Positions 20,594 to 34,718 of a DNA stretch of 64,000 nt are shown in pieces (within the stretch, counting starts at the first letter, position 1; each line of letters begins with the position of its first letter). The position numbers and the translations under genes were made by a program. Source of the DNA: Linanthus parryae (lineage: Eukaryota; Streptophyta; Magnoliopsida; Ericales; Polemoniaceae); NCBI GenBank assembly GCA_023055425.1, contig JALGPY010000005.1:8705501-8769500 (forward strand), given 5' to 3'. The notes beneath the pieces are model-generated. The model saw only the letters and a program-made list of their open reading frames with translations. It was not told where the DNA came from and searched no databases.

Positions 20594-20594
20594 A
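20566..20594. repeat. (AG)n tract in the VPS2 5' leader
   Basis: On the minus strand this is a CT run about 60-90 bases upstream of the VPS2 ATG, a common feature of plant leaders and promoters. Confidence 0.9.
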
Positions 20595-20914
20595 GTCAAG
20601 TTCGCGGTGATTTTGCGACGACATAGCTTGTGCTTCTCTGCCTTAACGCGTAGTGACGACGACGAAGAGTTTGAAATTACTGTCATGGTTCTCTAACTTC
20701 TAACTCTACGCATCTTTCGCCGACAAGTTTCTATATATTACAAAATAGAACCCCTCTTTAGTACATATTGGCTGGATTGCCCTAGCTACAGAAAGTTGTT
20801 TTGTCGGCGAATTTGAACTTACAAATAACTTCTTTTATTTGTTGCACTACTTTTTCTTATAATAAATGTAATAAGTTTTATTAACTTTAATTAGCCTTTA
20901 CCCTTAAAAAACAC

Positions 20915-21315
20915 CAGGGCCGGCCCTATGGGAAAGCAGCCGGTGCGGCCGCTTTAGGCCCCTGGCCGGCATAGGCTCATTTTTTATACAGTTTCTTCAC
21001 ATTTTATTTAGATACATTTAATAATTAAATGTATTATTATTCTAAAGTTTACATTGGTACAACGGTAATTTACACAAGTTCGACTCTCCTTGATGACGTA
21101 TGTGAGTTTATTTCTTCTTCTTTTTTTTTTTACATAAGAAGTTGCAAGGCTATTGAGTACCAATTAAAATCAACATGATTTATTCTCTACATGAAAACAT
21201 AAGTATTGCAAGTATAATATTGTTTTTTCTTCTAAAAAACCATTTTATGTGGATTTTTTTGGGACCTCAATTTTATTACCCGCTTTAGGCCCCCAATTGT
21301 CTTGGGTCGGCCCTG
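20915..21315. mobile_element. hAT-type MITE upstream of VPS2
   Basis: 401 bp. The left end cagggccggccc and the reverse-complemented right end cagggccgaccc form inverted repeats. Flanks aaaaacac (20907-20914) and aaaaactc (21316-21323) are an 8-bp target duplication with one change. The word gctttaggccc occurs near both ends. No coding capacity. It lies about 400 bp upstream of the VPS2 start. Confidence 0.85.
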
Positions 21316-21889
21316 AAAAACTCTAATAGCCTTTTACTTTCTCTTTCCTCTATATCTCAATTTTCTGTCTTCCCTCACCATACACCCACCAACGGGATCT
21401 AACAAAGAGGAAGCATGAACGGATGAGGGTGATAGCTTATTCAAGAGCCACTTTTTAGTGCAACACTTAAATACACTGTTTTTCTCAACAAAAAATTGCA
21501 CTGTGAATGATTGACAGACACTGTAGAACACCACGTGATGTTCTTTTAGAGCATTAAAAAATAACTCCTTATTCAAACCGTCTCCCTCGTATAAGAGGGG
21601 GATATTTTTAAAGAAGAAATAATTTTATTTAATTAAACATAAAATATTATAGAATTCATATTACAGAGAATATAGTATTAGAGGATTACTAGATTGCTAA
21701 AGCCTGCTAGTGCTAGCAATTAAAACACACAAAATACAAACAAGGAACCAAGGTGATTTACATGTAATCTTCACAGCTCCATGCCCCATTTAGATAGAAA
21801 GGAACAATCGGATTTTTAAGCAAAAAAGAGCTCAACCAAAGGATATGGCGGCGGCAATAATCAAGAGAGTGGAGGAACACAACTCAGCA
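21316..21889. other. Spacer without recognised gene
   Basis: AT-rich spacer. An ATG-started reading at 21845 runs only about 35 codons in a frame different from the RNase H remnant downstream. Confidence 0.4.
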
Positions 21890-22439
21890 AACGAAGCAGA
21901 CAACAGGGGAGCAGGTTTTGTGGGACAAACCAGAGCAACAGTGGGTGAAAATTAATTATGCCGGGGCTTGGAGTCATCAAACTGGAGAAGCTCACGCCTG
22001 AGTAGTGATCAGAAACAGTGAGAGAAAATTACTCGCCGCTGGAGCGTTCGCCACCGGAATAGCAACATCGGCGAGGTCATCTGAACCCCGAGCTTTTCAA
22101 TGTGGCATCGATATGGCAACAAAGTTGGGACTTCTGAATTGCGTCTTCGATAGGGATTCCAAAACGTTGACGCAAGAAATCATTCAAAGACAAAATGGAG
22201 GTGAATCGCTGGATTTTACTGAAGTGGGGGACGAAATTAACAGAGGTATTGCAGAGCTTGGCAAATTTTCACAGTCGAAGATTGGTTTTGTGAGGAGACT
22301 ATGTAATAATCGAGCTCATAATCTGGCTCAATTTAGAGTTAAAATAGCAAATGATATAGAATGGATAGGTTCTTTCCCAAGTTGCATTTATGAGTTAGTT
22401 ACAGCTGACAACAATGTAGTTGCTCGTTTTCCCCCTTAG
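21890..22439 (+). pseudogene. RNase H-like (RVT_3) remnant of a non-LTR retroelement
   Basis: Translation gives WVKINYAGAWSHQTGEAHA, a stop (TGA at 21999-22001), then VVIRNSERKLLAAGAFATG, GIDMATKLGLLNCVFDRDS and IGFVRRLCNNRAHNLAQF. This is the order of the plant RNase H-like domain found at the end of LINE polyproteins and related domesticated copies: a D-G-A-W-like first strand, an A-x-K-L-G-L helix, an F-D-x-D-S motif and a C-N-x-x-A-H-x-L-A motif. The first strand has Ala where Asp is expected (NYAGAW) and the frame is broken by TGA. The longest open part begins at a GTG, not an ATG. I see no reverse transcriptase upstream. Confidence 0.75.
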
Positions 22440-22818
22440 GGACTTTTTCTAATACATATCACTTCTAAAAAAACACACAAAATACAAAACTATTAAACCC
22501 CAAGAGACGAGATGTTTTTGCATTGGGGAAGTGATATTCTGGGATTGGAGTTCATCCTAGAATGTTGTAAGATTTGATATTTTGCTCGTTTTGTTGTCAG
22601 GAATAGCTCAAAATGACGGGGTCATAAATTAAAGAAGGTTGGTAATGTGGAAACTTGGACAGTAAATGAGTCGAGGAGGTAAGAGGGTGCGGGGGTTGTA
22701 TATTAAAGAAGAAGATATTGTGGCACTTAGATGCGGGTCTGCAAGTATTCTCTTTCTCGAAATGTCTCCGAGCATGATGGAAGTTGGAAGCAAATATCGC
22801 TGAGCTTCCACCTTGGTA

Positions 22819-22898
22819 TTTCCAAAAGTTTATCATATTGGTGGTTTGATCGTTTTTTCCAAAAGTTTATCATATTGGCGGTTTGATCGTTTTTTTTA
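22819..22898. repeat. Two-copy tandem repeat, unit about 38 bp
   Basis: The unit tccaaaagtttatcatattg plus ggtttgatcgtttttt occurs twice in direct order with one or two changes. Confidence 0.85.
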
Positions 22899-23436
22899 AA
22901 GGGGGTGTGCATCAATTTTGCCCTGGCTGAAATAGTAATAGCACTTAAGATTCCTTCCTTCACTGCAACAAAACTGAAGGGCTACCGGAATCATACCCGT
23001 GAAATTCAGATTTTTTTGGCGGATCACATAGATCATTGATGAACGCCTTATGTATTTTACAGGATTCGTTTAGAGATTGATGTAATGAACAAAATTGGAA
23101 GAGAAGGAAGAGCCCTCAGTATTCCATTGCAAATGAGTATAACAGTTCTATGTTTGTTTTGACAGAGACTAACTAATCTTCCGAGGGAGGCGAGCAAAAT
23201 CACATAGCTAAAAGCTCGTAATTTGCTCCTAAGCTGCGCAATTTGCTGATTTTGTAGGTTTTTTAGCTTAGTCAGTCCAACTCATGTTAACATGTAATGT
23301 AAATGGTGGAGATCTCCGGTGCAAAATGATGAGATTAATTTTTTAGTTTCTTTGTTTGGTTACAATTCTATCTAGTACTACTAAATATGGTATCATCAGA
23401 AGATTGACCAATCAGGTTGAAAAATGCAAGTCAAGA

Positions 23437-23510
23437 TGTTCCAAATAAGTTTACGAGTCCAAATAAGTTTACGAGTTTAAGCTGTTCCAAATAAGTTTAC
23501 GAGTTGAAAA
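23437..23510. repeat. Short tandem repeat of ccaaataagtttacgagt
   Basis: The 18-base word occurs three times within about 70 bases with short unequal spacers. Confidence 0.85.
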
Positions 23511-23547
23511 ATGCAAGTGTCAAGATGTTCCAAATGTCTTTCTATCA

Positions 23548-23625
23548 TATGCAAATGAGTGCTAGCTCAATGGTGAAGTGCTCAAAGCCTATGAAAGAGT
23601 TTGAATCCTGCTAGATATAAGTTGA
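23548..23625 (+). repeat. tRNA-like (SINE-head-like) stretch
   Basis: The stretch contains an A-box-like word (tagctcaatggtgaag) and, about 30 bases on, a B-box-like word (gagtttgaatcctgc), the layout of a tRNA-derived SINE head. It cannot be folded as a functional tRNA by eye. No poly-A tail or target duplication was found. Confidence 0.4.
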
Positions 23626-24425
23626 ATTAGGATTTATACGATTGTGTCAAGAAATTTGCAAAAAAATGTCAATTTTGTTCAAAAAAATTCCATGCACGTA
23701 ATGTGCAGATACTTTGATGCAACATTTCTGTGCCCCAATTCCTTCAACGGAAAGATAAGCAATCGCAACACAATGAGTTTTACAAGCCAAGCTACAGAGC
23801 TAATACCTAACCCCCGAGTGTTGGAGATAACCACTATGATTTCAACTCTTTCCGGGTGAAGATATCTCTCAAGCTTCTCATGATGAAACCCTTTATTCAC
23901 CAAGACGATGTTGCATATGCTCGCACACACCTGTATATGCACGTAGCCTTGCAAGATCGACTAGGCTAAACAGAAGCTACATCTTCTGAACTCAGAACAA
24001 AGTGACCAGTTCTATATCTTCCTGATCATCAGACTCAGGACAGTCATTATGAAAGTTTCAGGGTCATGCCTACCAAATGGTATAAAAATCAAACTAGTGC
24101 CTCCACCCCTTGAGGATAACCGACTACAGGATATGGATCAACCCACTTAAGAAAAACAACATTAACTGTCGCCACATCAAAAATATGTTCCTCAATTGGG
24201 AAACTTGCTTCACTCTGACTGAAAAATGGACAAGATAATTGTAACACAACATTCCCACAAGAAACTAACCGCATGCCAAACGTCTAAAATAAACACTAGT
24301 ATCAAATGATTCCCATTAAAACATAGAAGGCCGCAAAAACTGCAAAATATTTGAAAGTATAACAAAGGACACCGCACAGGTAGGATAAGGTCACAAAATT
24401 TCATAATATCTGGCTAAAATTACGC

Positions 24426-26214
<1,789 letters not shown>

Positions 26215-26273
26215 TTTTGCTGGAAGCAGAAGCTGCAAGGAGTGACGGCCGGAGAGGAGAGGGCAATGAAAAA

Positions 26274-26284
26274 CTAGGGTTTTG
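26274..26284 (-). promoter_or_regulatory. Telo-box-like AAACCCTAG motif of eL14
   Basis: Read on the minus strand the sequence is aaaaccctag about 60 bases upstream of the ATG. AAACCCTA telo boxes are typical of plant ribosomal protein promoters and leaders. A TGGGCT word (site II-like) lies at 26321-26326, the usual partner of telo boxes. Confidence 0.6.
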
Positions 26285-26326
26285 CAGAGAGTTGAGTAAA
26301 TAGGCTTTTCTGCCTCCGAGTGGGCT

Positions 26327-27600
26327 TTACTCGTATGTCTTCATAAATGACAGATGTACCCTTTCAATTTGTAAGGAGTTGCTCTATGCATCTTTCAAAA
26401 TTTCATGTTTTATAATTGGGAAAAGTGGTACCCATAGTTTACTTTAACTGTGGATTTAGCACACAAACTTTAAGATAGTGCAGTCATAGTACTTTACTTT
26501 CAAAATTTATGCAAATCAATACCCGTTAGTCAGAGCCGTTAATTTTTGGACGGAATTACATATGTGGCTTGCACGGGGTTTTTTAGTGGGGATAGTATGG
26601 ACTTTAAACATAACCGAACGGGTCGAAAAGTGAAACGAACCAAGAATTCGGGAAATACAAGAACTGCCTGAATTCTTGGTGCCACCAATTTAAGTAGATA
26701 TTTCTTCCTTGCTACTGAGAGAGTCTTTTCCTTCCAACCCTTGAGTTAAAAAATAATGGCTGACTTCTCAAGATTAATATGTTTCCTAGAGGCTCTCCCA
26801 TATGTTACAATAATCAGGAGAAGATAGTTAACATTATTAGATTTGCACATATAAAAATAAATTGTCGTCGGCAAAAAAATAAATGGGAGAGCACTAGTCC
26901 TCCTCTCGAAACAGTGCACCTGACAATCTCCCCTTTCGGCCAGATGTTATAACTGCTCTGCATAAGAACTCGCTGCAAATAAGAAAGATCTAAGGGAAAA
27001 TAGGACATCCCGGACGTAAACCTCTTTCAAGAGTGACTTTCCTCGTCAAGGATTCCAGTGCAGACAAAAAAGCATAACTCACTGTGGATATATAATTTAT
27101 AATTTCGGAATAGAGTTATAAATCTAAGAATTTCGACTTTTGCTACTATTGGCCAAAAATATTAAAACTTTTACCGATCTACTCATAATAATCTCATCGA
27201 AACAACATCAATTCCCAAGGGCCACTCCAACTTATTCTACTTTCTTTGTTTCCTTTAATTTTTTTTTTCATCAGTAACAAGGCCAAAGTGACCCCGGTGT
27301 TTTGATAGCTAAACGATGAAATTTTCTGATAATTTTTTTATAGTTTTGTAGAGTATTTACAACACCATAAAAAATTAACAAATTTTCATATTGTTTTGCA
27401 AATCAAATTATCCGGTCAAAACCACCAAGTAAATAATTGTAAGAATTTTGCCAAAAAAAATAATAATTGTAAGAATAAGAGAAAGAAGAAAGAAAAGAAA
27501 CCCAAGAAGTAGTGACTTGGACTAGTTCTAAGTTCTAACCAGTAACCACAATGCCCATTACAGTTGTTAGAGAGATTATTATTGGGCTAGCTGGACCACA
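26327..27600. other. Intergenic spacer between eL14 and TBC copy A
   Basis: No gene is recognised. The stretch 26400-26600 looks like decayed repeat sequence. A foldback is listed separately at 27290. The TBC duplication unit begins at about 27490, where similarity to 40540 onward starts. Confidence 0.45.
27290..27417. repeat. Foldback related to that in kinase copy 1 intron 2
   Basis: Arms of about 43 bp (gaccccggtg... and ...atccggtc) are inverted around ttttgtagagtatttacaac. Arm ends and loop words match the hairpin at 565-701, so both belong to one MITE-like family. Confidence 0.65.
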
Positions 27601-28158
27601 TATTGGACCAAATTGCCAATTGTGCACCCTGGTCTTTCCATTGTTTTGACAACAGAAGACCTCCTTTCCAGATTCATCATCCCCTCTACTTTGTATTTTC
27701 TTTACCGTTGTTGCTCTCCGATTCGATCAAACCCTAGCTTCCGTCGACCACCCACTCACCTCCGTCGACTTCTATCTATGTGCACAGGTTACGTACCACC
27801 TCATCTCTCCATCAATTTCATTTCCTAATCCATCTTCGATGTCAATGCCTGATTTCAAATCCTTGAAAAAAACTACCAAATGCGTATATTTTCTTCTTCA
27901 ATTTCAATTCATCGCTGTTTCCTAGGGTTTTCCTATTACAATTGGCGAATTCTTACTGTGAAAGTTCAATCTTTTAGTGGATTTAGAAAGTGAAAAAGCC
28001 AAACATTGGAAAATGTCAATAGGCTGATGTTCATTAAGAAAATAGAAGGACATCTTCCCTATATGATCCCCTTTTTGACATGTATATGCATGTTGATAAT
28101 GATTTAGATGTATGTTGAGGACTTATATTGTTTACGTGATTGTGTAACAGAGCTCTTT

Positions 28159-31100
28159 ATGAAGAATTCGACAGCTGGGGAGGTGAGTGAGGTGGAATCG
28201 CGGTTTGCTATTCGACCGGAATGCCAAGACGACGTACCCAAGACCCGTTTCAAACCGAGGGTGCGCAACCATGTCCTTTCTATATGTGTACACATTCAAA
28301 AAAAATTACATAACCATGTAGTATACCATATTACTTTGTATGGTTTAATTATATATGGGTTCTGATTTATTGCTATAATTGGAGTGAAAACATTCTCTCG
28401 TTCCATTGTTGCTGTAGTTAAAAGTTATACGATATACTACTGTCTGTGTTTTCTTTTGGCGGTGGCGTTGAGAGTCTAGGCCCAAACAGTGATTTCCCAG
28501 TGAGCTTGCCCTTGAAAAACCAGTTTCAGTAGCGGTATTTTGCCGGTGTTGCATATGTTTGTACTTGTTGACGGTGTTCTAATGTTTTGTCTTCCCAATA
28601 TCTGCAGATGCGAAAGACTCTCAGTGAGAGAAGATGGCAGGTTGCTCTTTCTGAAGACGGCCACGTTGATATTGCAGGTGTACTCAGAAGGATTCAGAAA
28701 GGGGTAAAGATTTGATTTGAAATCTACAGTTATACTAATGGGGATATGAAAACTTATGTCTTAACCAAATATTGGATAACAGAAACTACCTCGGATGGAA
28801 TTTCTTGACATGTCACAATCTTAATATTTTTGTCTTGCCTGCTGGTATCGATTTAATCGTTCTTATCAACACATGCATGTATTTGTTATTTTAGACAAAG
28901 TGTACTTTTTTGCTTGATATGGTCGGATATTAAGTGAAAGACCTCTTGCTGGTGCTCGTTTTATTATTTGCATTAGGGTATTCATCCATCAATCAAAGGG
29001 ATCGTTTGGGAGTTCTTATTGGGTTGCTTTGATCCTAACAGCACATTCGATGAACGGAATGCACTCAGGCAGCGTAGGAGGTACTGCTTGTAATATGTTT
29101 CCTTCAACTTATTGTGGTCCTCAAATCTCATGAGATTTTCGTCCATGGCAGAAACATTAATGTCAAGTCTAGATTTCCGTATGAAAAGTCGTCAGAACCA
29201 GTGTAAAGTGATTTTACAAAATTTCTTACATTAAGTCGTTAACCATGAAATTGGGAGAAGTAGTTCAGCTCACGTGAAGATTGTAAAAAGAGGTAGACAG
29301 TGATGAAGGATAAATCATATGGAAGCCATGTGTAGATTAAAACTAACTTCAACCTGATCGAATCCATGACTTCGGTATGATTCAAAGGATAGAGGCAATG
29401 CATATACATTATTTACAATGTTAGCTCAAATTTGATCGAGCTATTTGCATGTTGGTAACCTAATTATGTTGAAAAACGGCTTATGGATTTGAGCATGGGA
29501 ATAACTCAAATTAAATAGGCTTACTGCCAAAATTCCTCATTCAACCCTGTGGCTCTGGTACTGTTCTTAGTTTTGTGTTATAGCTTACCTGGACAGTTTT
29601 ACGTGTATCCCTATGTCGCATTTGATCCCTTCGGAAGAGTGGATAATGTTAACAACTAGAGAATCAGTCCTTCACATGTATGGTGGTTTTCATGTAAAAT
29701 CAGTCACACCCTCTAGGGTATGTCCTTGATTGGCCCACAAATTCTTGAAGTGCATGGATTTACGTGTCCTAACTGAAACTGCGGGAGTTAAGTATCCAAA
29801 GCACCCAGCCCTAGTTAATTTTAATTGACCTCAATTTCCAAAATAGTTCAGTTTATTAATGTTAATAAATGAAATTCTTGATAGGGATCAGTGAATCATT
29901 GTCTTTAAGTTTGGACTTTGGGGATAAGTATAATTGCAACAGACAATTTGTTGAGAAAGGTTGAATGTAGTGATTTTGGTATTTTCCTGTTTGAGATATA
30001 GTGTTTAACTAATGAAATAGCCAAGCTTTATTTCTTAACTTTTGTAAACTGCAAAATATTTCGCAGTGTATTAACAGAAAACATTGTGCAATTTAGAAGT
30101 TGATATGTCATTTTGTCGCTTTATTTTCCTTTCTTCAAATTTAGTAGCATGCGATGTGGGAAGATTCTTTCAGTGTGTAACAATAACATAAACACAATTT
30201 TCTTCTCCTACTATTTATGTGCTAAAGATAGACATTTATGTTTTATCATATTCCTAATGTTTCACGATGTGCATGGATATGTTGTATTGGATTTTTCCTT
30301 TGATGTGGCTCTTGTATGTTTGGTTCTCTATAGTCTTTATCAGACATCTTAACGTGCAACGGCACCAGAAATTTACAGAATTCCTCAACTGGTCTTTGTA
30401 GGGAGCAATATGAGACATGGAAGGTCGAATGTCAAAAGATGGTACCCATTATTGGTAGCGGGAAGTTCATCACTTCGCCCATAATTGCTGATGATGGTCA
30501 GCCGATAGAAGATCCTTCAATCAACACTAACTCCAGAGAGGATGATAGACCCTCTGAATCTAATAATGCTGGTTTAGACAAGAAAGAGATGCAGTGGAAG
30601 CTCGTCTTGCCTCAAATTGGTTTGTAGTTAGTGCATATTCTTCAGCGATGATCTTATAATTACCATAAATTTGGTTTGTTACTTTGATAGTGTATTCTCA
30701 AGTATCCAATTCACTTGTAGCAGCTGGAGCCTCTTTGCTTGTTTCTTCAAAGGAACAACAATCCCTTAATGTTTGTACCAAAGACGAATCTTAAAGAATG
30801 CTAAAACTGTATATTTACCCTGTTTATGTAGAAGTTACCTTTCAATATACACTAGGAACTGTTGAGGGTTCTCCCAAACTGCTGTTTTCCAATTCGGTTT
30901 GAAAAAGTAAACTGGTGATTATATGTTACCTTAACTGCACACTTTCACCTAAACGAATTATCATGCTTATTTTCAGAGTTGCTGGTACTTCAATAGCTTA
31001 CGTTTAATTTTTATAGAGAGTGTTGGAACTTTTGGTTGTAGGTTTGGATGTTGTACGTACCGACCGTGCTCTCCTCTTTTATGAAAGTGAAGCTAATCAA

Positions 31101-33337
31101 GCAAAACTTTGGAATGTTCTTGCTGTTTATGCTTGGGTTGATAAGAGTGTCGGTTATGTCCAAGGTTAGTTCCTTGGAAACCCTGGATGGTTAGATCAGA
31201 AGTTATTATACGACACAGTTTTTTCTTCACGATTTTTAATTTTCTTCTTCAGGAATGAATGACATTTGCTCTCCGATGGTTATTCTTATGGATAATGAGG
31301 CGGATGCCTTTTGGTGCTTTGAGCGGGCAATGCGCAGATTGGTATGCGTTCATTCCATTATCCATGGTTATATTATGTTAGCTGAAAAATATTGTTCTCA
31401 AACTTTTAGACTTTTACTGCAACCATTATTTAAGTTTTTAAGAGAATGTGAAACACACACACACACACGGGGTCATCCATGGCCAATGTCTGGTCTTACA
31501 GTGACTTCATAGAATGTGGTTCGTGCTGAATAAACTTTGCTCCAGAGCTTTCGACTTTGCGAAGACATGTGTTGTCTTTGCTTTGGACACCACGTCTTCA
31601 AGCTTAACTTAAAGGCTTAATTACTTAATGCATACCCCCAGTTTGCCTAAACTATCACATTGCAATCCCCACTTCTAAAACTCCCCGATTGCACCCCCCA
31701 TTTGCAATAAATAAGTCAATTGGAAACTGGTAAAAATTTCCATCTAAAACTCCATCCATGTCCAGAGGGTGATACCGTCAATACAAAAAAGTCATTTTAG
31801 AAAAAAATTAACAAAAAGGAAAATGAGGAAGAAGATGAACAAGAACTGTTCATCGATGGCAAGTACTTTTTTGTCTATGGCTCTCATCCTCTGTGTTCAC
31901 TCCCTGCATCACCACCACCACAACCGTGAAAATGTTCCCAGCGTCACAGATGGAGACTCATTGCTTTCTACACCGGGAAGGTAGACTCATAGACCCAAAC
32001 CAACCTTAGCAACTTATCTCCTCCTTTGTCTGCCGGCAATCGCCATGGAAAGCGGCGAGCTTCATCATCGCCTCCTCCTTTCGGACAACCCCTGCTTCCC
32101 TCTCTCACAAATCGACCTCACAAAACTGAGTTCTTTACCCATCGAACCAAGCCACCATAACCAGATGAATTGGAACAACCAGACCAATCATCTCTCCTCG
32201 ATTTCCAGAGTCTTTGTAACTAATTGAGAACACAGAACAGGGAGTCCGAAACCCTCGCCCTCGTCCTCACCACCATGGCAAGAACCACCGATCGATATCT
32301 CTTTATGCAATGAATTCAAATCCAAGGAACCCCAATTTCATAATTATCGTATCCCACTCTGCCCTCAAAGCAAATAGAATCCCCACTCAGTTGGAATTCA
32401 CAAACCCAGAAACCATCACCAAACCCAACCGATTCAAATCACCAATTGAAATACAGACCCAAACCTACAATCCTGCTCGATCGGTAACCACACTGATTTC
32501 GAATTGATGGTGGGCTTCACGGTTGTTGTGGTGGTGGGTATGATGCAAGGGGGTGGTTTGGATTGGAGAGGGAGAGAGACACATCTGTGTTTCAATGATT
32601 TATCTTTTTTAATTAATTGATTTTATGTTTATCTTTTTAAATTAATTGATTTTATTTTTTCTAATTTACGTGAACCTTTTTTAAATGGTTTGTTTGTATT
32701 GACGATTCTACCCTCTGTACATGTATGGAGTTTTGGATGCAACCTTTTACCAGTTTCTAATTAACGTATTTATTGCAAATGGGGGAAGCAGTCAGGGAGT
32801 TTTAGAAGTGGGGATTGCAATGTGACAGTTTCGACAAATTTGGGGTATGCATCAAGTAATTTATCCTAACTTAAATGTGATGCGAGAGTGCGAGATTGCA
32901 AGTAAATATGTGGAGCAAATTGATCCCTCTGGCAAAGACTAGATTGAAATCGTAATGGCGTAGTGTGTTTTCTGGTTTGTCCATGACCACCCTTTTCTTT
33001 CTTGGGATGAAGTTCATTGCTCATCAAATAGTAGACGTATGGGCTTAATTACACTCGTTCTTTTATATTGTTTTATAGTTATTTAGGGCTAAATGTATTC
33101 ATAATTATAATCATTGGTATAGTCACATTCACCTATTCAGTTGCATGGGAAATCACATCATATATTTGGTTCTAGTGTACCTACCCCAGTCTGCGCTAGA
33201 TTTTCTTCTCACTTCCTTCATTCTTTGACAGAGAGATAACTTCAAGTCTACTGCAAGTGCCATGGGAGTGCAATCTCAATTGAGCACTCTCGCAGGAGTG
33301 ATTAAGGCCATTGATCCAAAACTTCATGAACATCTTG
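28159..33337 (+). pseudogene. RabGAP/TBC-domain gene, copy A, last four exons missing
   Basis: Seven coding exons join in frame for 279 codons: 28159-28260, 28608-28703, 28977-29080, 30402-30619, 31042-31164, 31253-31341, 33232-33337. They equal exons 1-7 of copy B in size and phase and nearly in sequence. Both TBC catalytic motifs are present: the arginine finger in IGLDVVR (Arg179) and the glutamine finger in YVQG (Gln214). Copy B has four more exons; copy A similarity stops at 34621, inside the intron that should precede the EDLDGG exon, and those exons are not found. Reading on after 33337 gives about 38 intron codons and a stop near 33454. It could still be transcribed because the 5' region is preserved. 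The product would lack the C-terminal part of the TBC domain. Intron 6 holds a large Mutator-like insertion. Confidence 0.85.
31614..32866. mobile_element. Mutator-like element with long TIRs (Pack-MULE candidate)
   Basis: 1253 bp. Terminal inverted repeats extend about 185 bp at each end (31614-about 31800 and about 32680-32866). The outermost bases are ggcttaattacttaatgcat at the left and ggataaattacttgatgcat at the right on the other strand. A perfect 9-bp target duplication taacttaaa flanks it (31605-31613 and 32867-32875). TBC copy B has the single uninterrupted site at 44919-44927. The core (31800-32680) is less AT-rich than the surroundings, has short open frames (for example 32045-32227, starting MESGELHHRLLLSD) and no transposase. 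Such a core is what a captured gene fragment would look like; the source gene was not identified. Confidence 0.88.
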
Positions 33338-34620
33338 GTATGATCCTGGTTACTCCTAGTTTTATTTGGGCTGGTGATGTGTCCGGTCTCTTTTTAGTGG
33401 TGCGTTCTACTACTTGTAGCTCTACATTTGAGGATATACTGGTGTTGTTTGGATGAGCTTGCTTAAGTAAGATTATGGGATTATAAGCTCCGTTTTTGGT
33501 TGTTTGGATGGACGGGTTATGGTTCGGATTATGTTAAATCCGGATAGGGTTCCTGATTGATTTATATATAAAAAAAAGTACTTTGACCGGAACCCTATTT
33601 TCCAATTCCGGAACCCTATTGTCAATTCCAGAACCCTATTTTCCAATGGACCAATCACACGAGACCACATTGCATTTATCACGCAAGAATTCTTTGACCA
33701 ATTTAAATCCGGAATGTTATTGTGAAATTCCGGAACCCTATTTTCCAATACAGGAGACCTACTGTGAAATTCTGGAATCCTATTTTTCAAATCCAGGATG
33801 TTATTTTTGAGTAGATCTACGGTTTATTTTTGAGATTGAATAGATTATTGACTTTTCAATAGCAGTTTATTGACCACAATTTCATCTCAACCGCTCTTCC
33901 GTCCAAACATGGCCAGGATAAGGTATTAAGGAATAACCAGATAAATAAAATTTATAGCTGTTAGCAAATCCTTCCAAAATGTACTAATTGGAAAATTCGA
34001 TTTATTTTATGAATGGCTTCTTAATTTAATGCTTTGAAATGGAATGTAGCTAAAACATTGAGCTAATTATAGATCCGATAATTTTAGAACTTTTCTATCT
34101 TTTGGTCTGCCAAAATAGAAGAAGCTGTTTACTGCTACAGCTCCTCAAGAAGCCACTTGGTTAGGCCCTGAATATGTAATATTTGATAGCTACAGAAGCA
34201 TCCAGTTAGTCGTGTTACTTCATCTTTCTTGTCTTCATATGGTTGAGGTGTTATATCTGTTGTCATTCCATGCGTTTACTTACCTCTAATTTTCTACTAG
34301 CTTAATTATTTAGGATCTTTACTTGTTTATCATGTCTCAGTGTGATTCTTACTTGGCATTCTCATATCAGATATGAAGTTCTTGTTGCTTTGACCACGAC
34401 GGGTGGGATCTTATAATTCCTTGAATGTTGTCAGTTGTTCTTATGGAGTTTAGGAGTGAAATGCATCAGTACAAATGAACTTTGCAGTCAAATTTAGAAT
34501 TTTGCATCAGTACAAATGAACTGCAGCAGTTCATGTGTTGCTTGGCTGATTATGCAGAGAGAGGAAAGTCACAGTCCATGAAATAAGTTGGTAGACTTAG
34601 AATTTAGAAACACTCTTTAT
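33338..34620. other. Orphaned intron sequence of TBC copy A with internal repeat
   Basis: Matches intron 7 of copy B (45384 onward) until 34620 and then diverges abruptly. At 33590-33800 a roughly 20-bp unit (ccggaaccctattttccaat) recurs several times with changes; copy B has the same array, shorter, at 45635-45845. The array therefore predates the duplication. Confidence 0.7.
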
Positions 34621-34718
34621 GTTAGCTACCCAAGTACCGCCTACTAAAACATTTCCTTGTAAACACTATACTACCACGGTCGGGGCACGGCGATGAGGTA
34701 GACACATTTCTGGGCTTT

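Larger units (their letters stand above)
22440..24425. other. Intergenic spacer and eL14 3' UTR
   Basis: No gene is recognised. It holds two small tandem repeats, a tRNA-like stretch (listed separately) and, at about 24060-24425, the probable 3' UTR of eL14. Confidence 0.45.
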
